Positions 34,440 through 44,841 of a stretch of 64,000 nucleotides of DNA are shown in pieces. The stretch spans positions 124,001 through 188,000 of the forward strand of contig JAFLBN010000004.1 in the NCBI GenBank assembly GCA_017303395.1, read 5' to 3'. The notes under the pieces are model-generated. The model did no database searches and had not been told where the DNA came from. It was given only the letters and a program-made list of their open reading frames with translations. The translations under genes were made by a program, and so were the position numbers. Source of the stretch: Chitinophagales bacterium. Its GTDB lineage: Bacteria; Bacteroidota; Bacteroidia; Chitinophagales; Chitinophagaceae. Each line of letters opens with the position of its first letter. Position 1 is the first letter of the stretch.

Positions 34440-37292
34440 TTATTTTATCATTTTAATAATAGTACCTGCATCTTGCTCAGGCGCTGCACCTGCTGCAGAT
34501 TTGGTGAAATTCCACGTCAGCGACAGCAAACCGTAACGGCGAATGGTATTGTAGTTTGTTTCTGTTACGATGTTGTTTTGCGCATAGCGGCTGAAGCCCA
34601 GGTTCTGATTCAGTATATCGAATGCAGAGAAACGTAGCTCCAACTGATCGTTCTTCATGAATTTTTTAGCCACATACGCATTCCAGCGGAACACGTTATT
34701 GTTTCTGTCAAACACACTTGTTTGCTGACGGATGTACCAATTGATATCTGTGCCTACGCTGAATTTCAAAGGCAGGTCGTAAGAAGCATCAAACGACTGT
34801 TCGTAAGTCCAGTAGCTTGTTACCAGTGTATTGATGGTTGACTTGTTATCGTTGTATGTTATGTTAGGATCGTAAGACACGCTGAACTTATCATTCTCTG
34901 TATGCCAGCCCAGACGCACACCCACACTATACCTGTTATTGTCACTTTTGTTAGTAACACCATTGATGACGTTATTGATATGGTTGATGCCGATGCTACT
35001 ATACAAGCCCGCATCAAAGTTTATTTTGTTGAACTGCCTGCCATAGCTGATGTAGCCCCACCCATTGTAGTTGCCATCCACATTTATATACTGGTAGGTA
35101 CGGCGGCCCACAGCATCTACGTTTTCAGAACGGCTAATGGCATTATCAACCATGTTCATGCTTACATTCATCCAGATGTATCTGTTGGTAATCATCTTGT
35201 AGTCATTAAAGCTCAGGCTTACTCTGTGCGTAAACGACTGGCGAATGTTGGCATTACCTATTGCCACGTTCAGCGGATCCAGGTTGTTGCGCAATGGTTG
35301 TATCTGGTCTATGGTTGGTTGTTGTGTAGAACCATTATAGTCCAGACTTATTCTACGTTGTTTGTTGATGCTGTATTTAATATACGCCTTAGGGAAAAAG
35401 TTGGTAAAGCTATAGCTGCGTGTAGTATCTCTCATCAGGTCTTCCTGCACAAATGCGGCATTTGATACCGAACCGCCTGCAGACATCGTCAGTTTTTTAA
35501 ACACAAACCTCAGGTTACCACCACCTGTATGTGTCATGACGTTGAACATAAAGTTGTTACTGAAAATAGTGTCTAACGATTTGTAAGAATCGTCTGTTGG
35601 TGTCTGTTTGTTGAATGTTTCGCGTACAGAAGTGTTGTTGTCTACTTTGAATGAATAATTGGCATCAATAAATGCAACTTTAGAAAGCGGTTCTGTGTAG
35701 GTAACCTTAGCAGACAAAGACAACGCCTTGCTTTCGTTCTGTTTACGTTGGTCTGCAATATCGTTCACTTTACTTAGCAATGCGTTCGTTGTAGTATCTC
35801 TCAGGTAGTAAATATTCTCAGACCTCAGGAAACCATTGCTCACCGTCTCACGATAGTTCTCTGTCATGTTCAGCGATATGGTTCTGCCTTTCTTTTTAAA
35901 CTTCTTTCTATAGTCGAGCGTTGCATTCAGTGTTTTTGTTTCGGCATCTGTTGTTACAGTACGCTTATTACTATTCAGCATAGAGTCTTGCTGATCTACA
36001 GTTTCTGCAGTATAGTCAGTAGTTGTTTTTGTATTAGAAATACCACCGTTTGCTGTCAGTTTGATGCTGGACATAGAGTCTATCGTCCATGTATAGTTAC
36101 CATCCAGCCTGTTACGCTGTCCTATAGAATACTTATTATTCGATTGGCTGCTATAGTTCTTCTTGTTATTGGGCAACGAGTTTTCGTTCAGTGTATTGGT
36201 AGTAGCTGCAATATCCTGTTTTGCATAACGATAGTTGCTACCCAGATGGTGTTTGTCCTGTTTCCATTTGTTGGAATAGTGTGCACCTGCCGTCCATGCC
36301 CTCGGGAAGCCCTCACCATTATACCTGCCATCCCATCCTTCCATATCATCATCGCCACTTGTATAATAAGTCACAAAACCTCCGTCTTCATCCATAAAGC
36401 TGTTTGTGTTCTCACTGCCAAACTTATCACGGTCTTCCCAACCAAGGCCCATCTTGCCCGTATTGGCCATAATACCGAATGCAGAAAGCTTGCGCTTGCC
36501 CTTAAAGGCATTGAACATTGCCTGATTTTCAAAATAGCCTTGGTCGTCACCGGCACCACCTGCACCTACTATCTTGCCAAAGTATCCTTTCTTCTTATCT
36601 TCTTTCAGTTGCAGGTTGATGGTACGTGTTTTTTCACCGTCATCTATGCCCGTAAATTCTGCTTGTTCACTTTTCTTATCAAACACCTGCACTTTATCTA
36701 CGGCTTTTGCCTGCAGGCTTTTAGTTACCACCGCAGGGTCGTCTGTGAAAAACTCCTCACCATCTACCAATATCTTCTGCACTTTTTCGCCGTGCGCTAT
36801 TATCTGTCCGTTTTTATCTACCTGTATACCGGGTAGTTTTTTCAGCAGTGCCTCCACATTGGCACCTTCTTTTGTCAGGAAGCTATCTGCCATGTATTCT
36901 ACCGTATCGCCCTTTACCTTGATGGCCGAATACTGTTGCGTCAGTATTACCTCCTTCAGCAGGTGCATTTTCGATACCATGGGTATCATACCCAAGTTCA
37001 CCGGCTTATTATCCTTCACGTTGATTACATCTACATATTCTGCAAGGCTGGGGTAGCTGGTCATTACCAGATACTTGCCCGTGGTTTTAACATTCAGCGA
37101 GAAGGTACCATCCTGCTTGGTACGTGTAAAAGTTTCAAGCACAGAATCCGACGCCCGCAGCACGGTGATGCATGCGTAAGGCAGTGGCGCACTGTTTAAT
37201 GTGTCTGATACAGAGCCCGTAATGGTAATGGGCTGTGCATAGCCTGTGCATGCCAATAGCAGCAAGGCAAAAAGGGTGGTCAAAAGGCGCAT
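34440..37292 (-). CDS. outer-membrane beta-barrel protein with CarboxypepD_reg-like and plug domains
   Basis: A 950-residue protein with signal peptide (MRLLTTLFALLLLACTGYAQ). Residues about 20-110 are a CarboxypepD_reg-like beta-sandwich, about 115-235 resemble a TonB-receptor plug (AIKVKGDTVEYMADSF ... PGIQVDKNGQI ... ILVDGEEFFTDDP), and the remainder is a long barrel of the OMP_b-brl_3 type. No canonical TonB box was recognised. Such proteins are SusC/TonB-receptor relatives and import, export or assemble unknown substrates at the outer membrane. First gene of the three-gene unit with GLPGLI and a lipoprotein. Confidence 0.85.
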   Translation of the reverse strand: MRLLTTLFALLLLACTGYAQPITITGSVSDTLNSAPLPYACITVLRASDSVLETFTRTKQDGTFSLNVKTTGKYLVMTSYPSLAEYVDVINVKDNKPVNLGMIPMVSKMHLLKEVILTQQYSAIKVKGDTVEYMADSFLTKEGANVEALLKKLPGIQVDKNGQIIAHGEKVQKILVDGEEFFTDDPAVVTKSLQAKAVDKVQVFDKKSEQAEFTGIDDGEKTRTINLQLKEDKKKGYFGKIVGAGGAGDDQGYFENQAMFNAFKGKRKLSAFGIMANTGKMGLGWEDRDKFGSENTNSFMDEDGGFVTYYTSGDDDMEGWDGRYNGEGFPRAWTAGAHYSNKWKQDKHHLGSNYRYAKQDIAATTNTLNENSLPNNKKNYSSQSNNKYSIGQRNRLDGNYTWTIDSMSSIKLTANGGISNTKTTTDYTAETVDQQDSMLNSNKRTVTTDAETKTLNATLDYRKKFKKKGRTISLNMTENYRETVSNGFLRSENIYYLRDTTTNALLSKVNDIADQRKQNESKALSLSAKVTYTEPLSKVAFIDANYSFKVDNNTSVRETFNKQTPTDDSYKSLDTIFSNNFMFNVMTHTGGGNLRFVFKKLTMSAGGSVSNAAFVQEDLMRDTTRSYSFTNFFPKAYIKYSINKQRRISLDYNGSTQQPTIDQIQPLRNNLDPLNVAIGNANIRQSFTHRVSLSFNDYKMITNRYIWMNVSMNMVDNAISRSENVDAVGRRTYQYINVDGNYNGWGYISYGRQFNKINFDAGLYSSIGINHINNVINGVTNKSDNNRYSVGVRLGWHTENDKFSVSYDPNITYNDNKSTINTLVTSYWTYEQSFDASYDLPLKFSVGTDINWYIRQQTSVFDRNNNVFRWNAYVAKKFMKNDQLELRFSAFDILNQNLGFSRYAQNNIVTETNYNTIRRYGLLSLTWNFTKSAAGAAPEQDAGTIIKMIK

Positions 37293-37493
37293 GTGGGAGT
37301 GTTGGCTAATGGTTTGTTGACATTAACGTGACAAAAATGAACGTATTGCCTTAAATCGTGAAATTTTAAATGTTAAATATAACTAAAGGTGAAAGCGAAA
37401 AAGGGGGGATTTTTTCAAACTATTAATCAAGAGTTTATACACATTGTTGACAAGTGCACAGCAATTATATTTTTAAAATGCCGGCTTAGTTTA

Positions 37494-37501
37494 TAACTTT
37501 G
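37494..37501 (+). promoter_or_regulatory. -7 promoter element (TAACTTTG) of pyrG
   Basis: Exact TAnnTTTG match 81 bases before the ATG, giving an unusually long leader for this window. Confidence 0.55.
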
Positions 37502-37563
37502 TGCGACCGCAACAGCTACTTCCTCAATTTTATTGTAATATCTGTATGCTGCGCTACCGGTCT

Positions 37564-39238
<1,675 letters not shown>

Positions 39239-39249
39239 TCTGTAGCATA

Positions 39250-39301
39250 ATCATAAAAGAAAAAGCGCAATGAATAATCATTGCGCTTTTTCTTTTATGA
39301 T
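39250..39301. terminator. bidirectional terminator, 24-bp perfect stem
   Basis: Two 24-base arms (39250-39273 and 39278-39301) are perfect reverse complements around a four-base loop. The AAAAAGCGCAATGA arm leaves T-rich tails on both strands for pyrG and dcd. Confidence 0.92.
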
Positions 39302-39311
39302 CTATATATGC

Positions 39312-39848
39312 TTAAAATTCGTTCTTCCACATCATACTTTCTATCGGCTTATTTGGCTGGCCACTGTATTTGGCATTTTTCTTCTGGTTATATTTCACTT
39401 CTATCTCACCATCTACCGGGAAATATATCAGCTGGCCTATCGGCATGCCCTTGTAAATCTTTACCGGTTGTTTTACAGATATCTCCAGCGTCCAGTTGCC
39501 GCAAAAACCAACATCGCCCTTACCTGCAGTAGCATGTATATCTATACCCAGACGGCCTGTAGATGATTTACCTTCCAGAAACGGTACGTGTGCATGCGTT
39601 TCTGTATACTCCTGCGTTACGCCCAGATAAAATATGTGAGGGTACAATACAAAACCATCATCAGGTATTTCAAAGCATTCTATCTGGTTGTGCTTTTTCG
39701 CATCAATGATGTGTTCTTTGTATGTAGCCAATGTAGAGCCAAGATGCACATCATAACTATTACTTCCCAAACATTCTCTTGTATAAGGTTCTATTTTGAT
39801 AGTACCTTTTTCCATTTCTTCCAATATGCGCTTATCTGATAGTATCAT
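39312..39848 (-). CDS. dcd: dCTP deaminase
   Basis: Converts dCTP to dUTP, the precursor of dTMP. The 178-residue trimeric enzyme has MILSDKRILEEM, the SSTGRLGIDIHATAGKGD core with the catalytic Glu (in FLEGKSS), and the C-terminal FVDGEIEVKY-like strand. The dUTPase/Dcd fold is complete. Its promoter box TATATTTG ends five bases before the ATG, suggesting a leaderless mRNA. Upstream lies a short 8-bp repeat array. Confidence 0.95.
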   Translation of the reverse strand: MILSDKRILEEMEKGTIKIEPYTRECLGSNSYDVHLGSTLATYKEHIIDAKKHNQIECFEIPDDGFVLYPHIFYLGVTQEYTETHAHVPFLEGKSSTGRLGIDIHATAGKGDVGFCGNWTLEISVKQPVKIYKGMPIGQLIYFPVDGEIEVKYNQKKNAKYSGQPNKPIESMMWKNEF

Positions 39849-39853
39849 GGCAG

Positions 39854-39861
39854 CAAATATA
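39854..39861 (-). promoter_or_regulatory. -7 promoter element (TATATTTG) of dcd
   Basis: Exact TAnnTTTG match five bases before the ATG on the minus strand. Confidence 0.55.
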
Positions 39862-39881
39862 ATATCAATTAGCAGATGTCG

Positions 39882-39901
39882 TAATTAGCTAATTAGCTAA
39901 T
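39882..39901. repeat. TAATTAGC 8-bp tandem repeat, 2.5 copies
   Basis: TAATTAGC is repeated twice and followed by TAAT. The unit is the partner of the CTAATCAG units at 39963 and 44094; GCTAATTAGC is its own reverse complement. Confidence 0.6.
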
Positions 39902-39962
39902 GTTTGTAATATGTGAATATAGTCTGTCAATCAGCTGGCCTTCTGTAAATATTACTACCCTG

Positions 39963-39983
39963 CTAATCAGCTAATCAGCTAAT
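39963..39983. repeat. CTAATCAG 8-bp tandem repeat, 2.6 copies
   Basis: Two CTAATCAG units and a partial third lie between dcd and the phosphopantetheinyl transferase gene, nine bases before its ATG. Confidence 0.6.
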
Positions 39984-39991
39984 TTTACACC

Positions 39992-40633
39992 ATGCCTTTA
40001 TATCAGGAATGGAGCAGCGATGCCTATAGCCTTGCCGCTATATGGAAGATTGAAGAGCCCGAAAGCTTCTTTACGGAACGCACTGGGCTGCCTGCGCCAG
40101 ATATAAAAGCAGAAAAACGCAGGTTGGAAAGACTGGCAGGGCGTTTCCTCTTGAAACATCTTAAAGAGGATTTCCCGCTACTCAACATCCGCCCAGACGA
40201 GCACGATAAACCCCGTATAGACGACAACCAGTATTATTTCTCCATATCTCATTCATGGCCATATGTGGCTGCAGTCATCAGTCCGTATGTAGAATGTGGT
40301 ATAGATATACAATGCTGGCACCCGCGTATGGAGGCATTGCAACACAAATTCCTCTCTGCCTCCGAGCAGGCACTTATTAATAATGATACAAAGCTGATAA
40401 CACTGTCATGGAGCGCCAAAGAGGCTGCCTATAAATGGCAGGGCAGGCGCGGAGTAGAGTTTGCCGACCATATGCACATCAGCAAAATGGAGAAAACACC
40501 GGATGGATTTAATATTAATATTTTCATGCATTTAACATCCCCTCAGAGAGAAATATCGGCACAAGGCATTGTAAAACAAGACTTTGCATGTGCTTTTATA
40601 GTACACGAGAAGGTTTTCCATCCGTTTCAATAA
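39992..40633 (+). CDS. 4'-phosphopantetheinyl transferase superfamily protein
   Basis: Transfers the phosphopantetheine arm of CoA to a Ser of a carrier protein. The 213-residue length is that of the Sfp-like class. The Mg/CoA-binding motif VECGIDIQ and the catalytic WSAKEAAYKWQG are present in the right order. Which carrier protein it modifies (fatty-acid, polyketide or peptide type) cannot be told from the window, as no carrier or synthase gene is near. It starts right after a CTAATCAG repeat. Confidence 0.88.
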   Translation: MPLYQEWSSDAYSLAAIWKIEEPESFFTERTGLPAPDIKAEKRRLERLAGRFLLKHLKEDFPLLNIRPDEHDKPRIDDNQYYFSISHSWPYVAAVISPYVECGIDIQCWHPRMEALQHKFLSASEQALINNDTKLITLSWSAKEAAYKWQGRRGVEFADHMHISKMEKTPDGFNINIFMHLTSPQREISAQGIVKQDFACAFIVHEKVFHPFQ

Positions 40634-40683
40634 CGAAACAATATTTTAATAATATTATATTTTTAGCCGAATATTCATAAAAA

Positions 40684-40716
40684 TTTGGAATGAACCTATC
40701 ATTTTCTTTACATTTG
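40684..40716 (+). promoter_or_regulatory. promoter of glnN (TTTG ... TACATTTG)
   Basis: TTTG at 40684-40687, 21 bases, then TACATTTG at 40709-40716: the best -33/-7 pair in the window. It is 16 bases before the ATG. Confidence 0.7.
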
Positions 40717-40732
40717 CGTAAAATTTAATCTA

Positions 40733-42925
40733 ATGTCATCACTTCGTTATCTCGCACTGCAAGAAATGGCTTCCGAAGAAAAAAAGGTAGCCCACTATGG
40801 TGGTAAACGTATTACCAGCATGTTTGCCAGCAACGTATTTACCGGCCGCGCTATGCGCGAATACCTGAGCGACGAGGCTTACAAAAGCCTAATGAACTCA
40901 GCTAAATCGGGAACTAAGATAGACCGTAAGATGGCAGACCAGATTGCCGCAGGTATGAAAGCCTGGGCAGAGGAGCGCGGTGTTACGCACTTCACACACT
41001 GGTTCCAACCACTTACAGGTACTACGGCTGAAAAACACGACTCTTTCTTTACTATTAAGAGCGATGGTACTGCAATCGAAATCTTTGACGGTGATGCATT
41101 GATACAACAGGAACCTGATGCGAGCAGTTTCCCTAACGGTGGCATCCGTGCTACTTTCGAAGCCCGTGGTTATACCGCATGGGATCCTTCTTCTCCTGCT
41201 TTCATCATGGAAGCGGCAAATGGTAAAACACTTTGCATTCCTACTATATTCATTGCTTACAATGGCGAATCGCTGGACTATAAAGCACCATTGCTGAAGT
41301 CTATAGCTGCACTGGATAAAGCGGCTGTAGATGTTTGCCACTACTTCGATAAAAACGTAACTAAAGTAACTACTACACTGGGCTGGGAGCAAGAGTATTT
41401 CGTAATAGACGAAACACTGGCTAATGCACGCCCCGACCTGGTAATGTGCGGACGCACACTGGTAGGCCACTCTCCTGCAAAAGGACAACAGTTGGAAGAC
41501 CACTACTTTGGTTCTATTCCTGACCGTGTGTACGAATTCATGCAAGACTTTGAACAAGAGTCTTACAAACTGGGTATTCCACTGCGTACGCGCCACAACG
41601 AGGTAGCACCCGGCCAGTTTGAATGTGCACCAATATTTGAAGAAGTGAACATAGCAGTAGATCACAACTCGCTGCTGATGGACGTAATGAACAAAGTAGC
41701 AAAACGCCACAAACTGAAAGTATTGCTGCACGAAAAACCTTTCGCAGGTGTAAACGGTAGCGGTAAGCACAACAACTGGAGTCTTGCTACAGACACAGGT
41801 GTAAACCTGCTGGCACCGGGTAAAACACCACGTACAAACCTGATGTTCCTTACGTTTTTCGTAAATGCCATCAAAGCAGTACACGACCATGCAGACCTGA
41901 TGCGCGCGGCTATTGCTTCTGCAAACAACGACCACCGTCTGGGTGCAAACGAAGCACCGCCTGCTATTATATCTGTTTATATAGGTAAATACCTGACAGA
42001 AGTACTGGACGAAATTGAAACTAGGGTAAAAGATAAATTCAGTGAGCAGGATGAAGTTATCCTGAAGCTGGACATCCACAAGCAAATCCCTGAATTGCTG
42101 ATGGACAATACAGACCGCAACCGTACCAGTCCGTTTGCGTTTACAGGTAATAAATTCGAATTCCGTGCGGTAGGTTCTTCTGCCAACTGTGGTTCGCCTA
42201 TGACAGTGTTGAACACTATCATGGCACAAAGCCTGAAGAATTTCAAACGCGATGTAGATGCGCTGATTGAAAAAGGTGAGAAGAAAGAAGTAGCACTGAT
42301 GCACGTATTGCGCGACTATATCACGAATTCTAAGAAGATTCGTTTTGAAGGCGACAACTATAGCGATGCATGGGCTGAAGAAGCTAAAAAACGTGGCCTG
42401 AACAATTTCAAAACTACACCTGAAGCACTGGATGCTTTTGTAACAGATGCAGCTAAGAAAGTATTTTTTGAAAATAACATCTATAGCGAACGCGAACTGG
42501 ATGCACGCCACGAAATACTGCTGGAAGAATATGTGAAGAAAGTACAGATTGAAGCGCGTATACTGGGCTACATGGCTACCAACCACATACTGCCTGCAGC
42601 TATCAACTATCAGAATGTACTGGCTGAAAACGTACGCGGCCTGAAAGACCTGGGTCTTGGTGAAAGCAGCTACAAAGCACAGCTGAACATACTGAAAGTA
42701 GTAAGTGGTCACATACAAGAGATCAATGATAATGTAGAAGCAATGATTGAAGCACGTAAGAAAGCAAACAACGTAGAAGACATGCACAAGCGTGCTGCTA
42801 TGTATTGCAACGATGTAAAAACATTCTTCGATAAAATACGCTACCACGCAGACAAACTGGAACTGCTGGTTGAAGACAAGCTGTGGCCGCTGCCAAAATA
42901 TCGCGAGCTGCTGTACTTGCGCTAA
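40733..42925 (+). CDS. glnN: glutamine synthetase type III
   Basis: Makes glutamine from glutamate, ammonia and ATP; the large GSIII form is a hallmark of Bacteroidota and cyanobacteria. The 730-residue protein begins with the GSIII-specific N-terminal domain (GGKRITSMFASNVFTGRAM), then carries the glutamate/metal-binding region GWEQEYFVID, NGSGKHNNWSL and the FRAVGSSANCGSP motif. The long C-terminal helical part from about 480 is typical of the type and is absent from type I. It has a good promoter and a following terminator, so it is a single-gene unit. Confidence 0.97.
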   Translation: MSSLRYLALQEMASEEKKVAHYGGKRITSMFASNVFTGRAMREYLSDEAYKSLMNSAKSGTKIDRKMADQIAAGMKAWAEERGVTHFTHWFQPLTGTTAEKHDSFFTIKSDGTAIEIFDGDALIQQEPDASSFPNGGIRATFEARGYTAWDPSSPAFIMEAANGKTLCIPTIFIAYNGESLDYKAPLLKSIAALDKAAVDVCHYFDKNVTKVTTTLGWEQEYFVIDETLANARPDLVMCGRTLVGHSPAKGQQLEDHYFGSIPDRVYEFMQDFEQESYKLGIPLRTRHNEVAPGQFECAPIFEEVNIAVDHNSLLMDVMNKVAKRHKLKVLLHEKPFAGVNGSGKHNNWSLATDTGVNLLAPGKTPRTNLMFLTFFVNAIKAVHDHADLMRAAIASANNDHRLGANEAPPAIISVYIGKYLTEVLDEIETRVKDKFSEQDEVILKLDIHKQIPELLMDNTDRNRTSPFAFTGNKFEFRAVGSSANCGSPMTVLNTIMAQSLKNFKRDVDALIEKGEKKEVALMHVLRDYITNSKKIRFEGDNYSDAWAEEAKKRGLNNFKTTPEALDAFVTDAAKKVFFENNIYSERELDARHEILLEEYVKKVQIEARILGYMATNHILPAAINYQNVLAENVRGLKDLGLGESSYKAQLNILKVVSGHIQEINDNVEAMIEARKKANNVEDMHKRAAMYCNDVKTFFDKIRYHADKLELLVEDKLWPLPKYRELLYLR

Positions 42926-42932
42926 CAAATTT

Positions 42933-42960
42933 CAAAGCCCCGCACCATTGCGGGGCTTTG
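42933..42960 (+). terminator. terminator of glnN
   Basis: CAAAGCCCCGCA/TGCGGGGCTTTG hairpin with a four-base loop followed by TGTTTTAAT. Confidence 0.88.
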
Positions 42961-42979
42961 TGTTTTAATAAGCTATACT

Positions 42980-43582
42980 ATGCACAACAACTATAACATA
43001 CGATTAATAACACCCGCGGATGCGGAAGCGGCGCTTGCAGTATATGCGCCTTATGTATTGCACACTGCCAACACGTTCGAATACGAAATACCGTCGGTAG
43101 ATGATTTCAAAACGAAGATTGAAAGGATAACTGCACAATACCCCTGGCTGGTATGCGAGTGCGATGGCGAAATAGTAGGCTATGCCTATGGCAGCACACA
43201 CCGCGAGCGCGCTGCCTACCAATGGTCGCCCGAATCTACCGTGTACATCTCAGACAAGCACCACAGAAAAGGCATAGCACGCATACTCTACAACACACTC
43301 TTTGCATTGCTGCAACAACAGGGGTATATCAATGTATTTGCAAGTGTATTAGTTACCAATGTAAACAGTGTTGAGTTTCACAGAGCTTATGGCTTTGAGG
43401 AAATAGGATTGTTCAAAAACATTGGCTACAAACTGGGCGAATGGCATACCAACCTTTGGTTTCAATATACCTTGCAGGAACATGTAATAGACCCGCCGGT
43501 GCCCATACCAATAACTAAGCTATTGAATGATGAAGAACTGAAAATAACAATCAACAAATCTGCTGAATTGCTAAATACTTAA
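42980..43582 (+). CDS. GNAT family N-acetyltransferase, phosphinothricin acetyltransferase-like
   Basis: A 200-residue GNAT enzyme. The N-terminal TPADAEAALAVYAPYVLHTA and the segment FEYEIPSVDDF, then WLVCECDGEIVGYAYG and the acetyl-CoA loop HRKGIARILYNTLF, fit the phosphinothricin/methionine-sulfoximine acetyltransferase branch (Pat/Bar/YncA type). The HRAYGFEEIGLFKNIGYKLG strand is also conserved in that branch. Natural substrates of the housekeeping members are often methionine derivatives or other amino acids. The lower-scoring alternative is a general GNAT acetyltransferase. Ten bases separate it from the OsmC gene. Confidence 0.85.
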   Translation: MHNNYNIRLITPADAEAALAVYAPYVLHTANTFEYEIPSVDDFKTKIERITAQYPWLVCECDGEIVGYAYGSTHRERAAYQWSPESTVYISDKHHRKGIARILYNTLFALLQQQGYINVFASVLVTNVNSVEFHRAYGFEEIGLFKNIGYKLGEWHTNLWFQYTLQEHVIDPPVPIPITKLLNDEELKITINKSAELLNT

Positions 43583-43592
43583 CTTTAGACAT

Positions 43593-44063
43593 ATGAGTAA
43601 ACAACACCACTATGCTGCTACCATAACATGGACTGGTAACAATGGCGAAGGCACTATCCGCTACGATGCATATGAGCGTGCGCATACATGGGCTATAGAT
43701 GGCAAGCAAACAATTGCCTGTTCTTCAGACACACCTTTTCGTGGAGATGGTACAAAGCACAATCCCGAAGATGCGTTGCTGTATGCGCTATCCAGCTGCC
43801 ATATGCTGTGGTACCTGCATTTGTGTGCAGATGCAGGCGTCATCGTTACAGACTATACAGACAATGCAACAGGTGTATTGACTATGGATGCGCCCGAAGG
43901 TGCACGTTTTACAGAAGTAACACTATTTCCTGTTGTAACAGTTGCAGATGCATCGATGATAGCAAAAGCAAATGCCCTGCACGATGAGGCACATGCCAAA
44001 TGCTTCATTGCCAAGTCGGTAAACTTCCCCGTAAAGCATGAGCCTAAGGCTATCACAGGTTAA
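43593..44063 (+). CDS. OsmC-family peroxiredoxin-like protein
   Basis: A 156-residue OsmC/Ohr-type protein with the two conserved redox cysteines, SSCHM (near residue 70) and HAKCFIAKSV (near 131). The family reduces organic hydroperoxides by cysteine chemistry with a lipoyl or thiol donor. The spacing and FRGDGTKHNPEDALL segment match the OsmC rather than the Ohr branch. Together with the upstream GNAT gene it may be a small stress unit; regulation is not visible except a weak TAACTTTAG before the ATG. Confidence 0.85.
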   Translation: MSKQHHYAATITWTGNNGEGTIRYDAYERAHTWAIDGKQTIACSSDTPFRGDGTKHNPEDALLYALSSCHMLWYLHLCADAGVIVTDYTDNATGVLTMDAPEGARFTEVTLFPVVTVADASMIAKANALHDEAHAKCFIAKSVNFPVKHEPKAITG

Positions 44064-44075
44064 AAACATATTATT

Positions 44076-44110
44076 ATCAGCTAATTATCACATTAGCTAA
44101 TCAGCTAATT
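44076..44110. repeat. degenerate GCTAATyA repeat array
   Basis: TCAGCTAATTATCACATTAG and the following CTAATCAGCTAATT contain three copies of the same unit as at 39882 and 39963, here between OsmC and the CoA-transferase gene. Confidence 0.55.
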
Positions 44111-44114
44111 GCAG

Positions 44115-44123
44115 TATTTTAGC
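44115..44123 (+). promoter_or_regulatory. possible -7 element, TATTTTAGC variant, before the CoA-transferase gene
   Basis: Lies 17 bases before the ATG and just after the repeat array. Confidence 0.4.
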
Positions 44124-44140
44124 GCAAATTTTACTGACAG

Positions 44141-44839
44141 ATGAACAAAGTGGTTGCAAATGCGGATGAGGCTATAAAAGGCATCGAATCCGGCATGACC
44201 CTCATGTTGGGTGGCTTCGGCCTCTGTGGCATTCCTGAAAATTGTATTGCCGCACTGGTACGCAAAGGTGTTAATAATCTTACTTGTATATCAAACAATG
44301 CCGGTGTCGATGATTTCGGTATCGGCCTGATGCTGCAGCAAAAGCAGGTAAAGAAGATGATATCTTCTTACGTAGGCGAAAACGCAGAGTTTGAACGCCA
44401 GTTGCTGAGTGGCGAGCTGGAAGTAGAACTGATACCACAAGGTACATTGGCTACGCGTTGCATGGCAAGTGGCTACGGTATGCCTGCTGTATATCTGCTG
44501 GCCGGTGTTGGCACCGAAGTAGCAGAGGGTAAAGAAGTACGCAATTTTAACGGTAAAGACTATCTGCTGGAATATGCCTTCGATTCAGACTTTGCTATTG
44601 TAAAAGCATGGAAAGGTGATGCACAAGGCAATCTTGTTTTCAAAGACACTGCCCGCAACTTCAACCCAATGATGGCAATGGCTGGTAAAATAACTATCGC
44701 AGAGGTAGAAGAACTGGTACCTGTTGGCGAACTGCACCCGAATGAAATTCACACCCCGGGCATCTATGTTCACCGCATCTTCCAGGGTACGGACTATGAA
44801 AAACGCATTGAACAACGCACAACTCGTAAAAGGAACTAA
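44141..44839 (+). CDS. scoA: 3-oxoacid CoA-transferase subunit A
   Basis: Alpha subunit of succinyl-CoA:3-ketoacid CoA-transferase, which activates acetoacetate with succinyl-CoA in ketone-body and lysine/short-chain acid use. The 232-residue protein has [18 protein letters not shown] and [15 protein letters not shown], and the [20 protein letters not shown] segment of the family. It is followed two bases later by subunit B. The CoA-transferase fold needs both subunits. Cytoplasmic. Confidence 0.93.
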   Translation: MNKVVANADEAIKGIESGMTLMLGGFGLCGIPENCIAALVRKGVNNLTCISNNAGVDDFGIGLMLQQKQVKKMISSYVGENAEFERQLLSGELEVELIPQGTLATRCMASGYGMPAVYLLAGVGTEVAEGKEVRNFNGKDYLLEYAFDSDFAIVKAWKGDAQGNLVFKDTARNFNPMMAMAGKITIAEVEELVPVGELHPNEIHTPGIYVHRIFQGTDYEKRIEQRTTRKRN

Positions 44840-44841
44840 TC

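Noticed and set aside
40898-42928. Long open frame on the minus strand opposite glnN
   Set aside because: Its 676 codons lie entirely antisense to glutamine synthetase III and have no signature; a shadow of codon bias.
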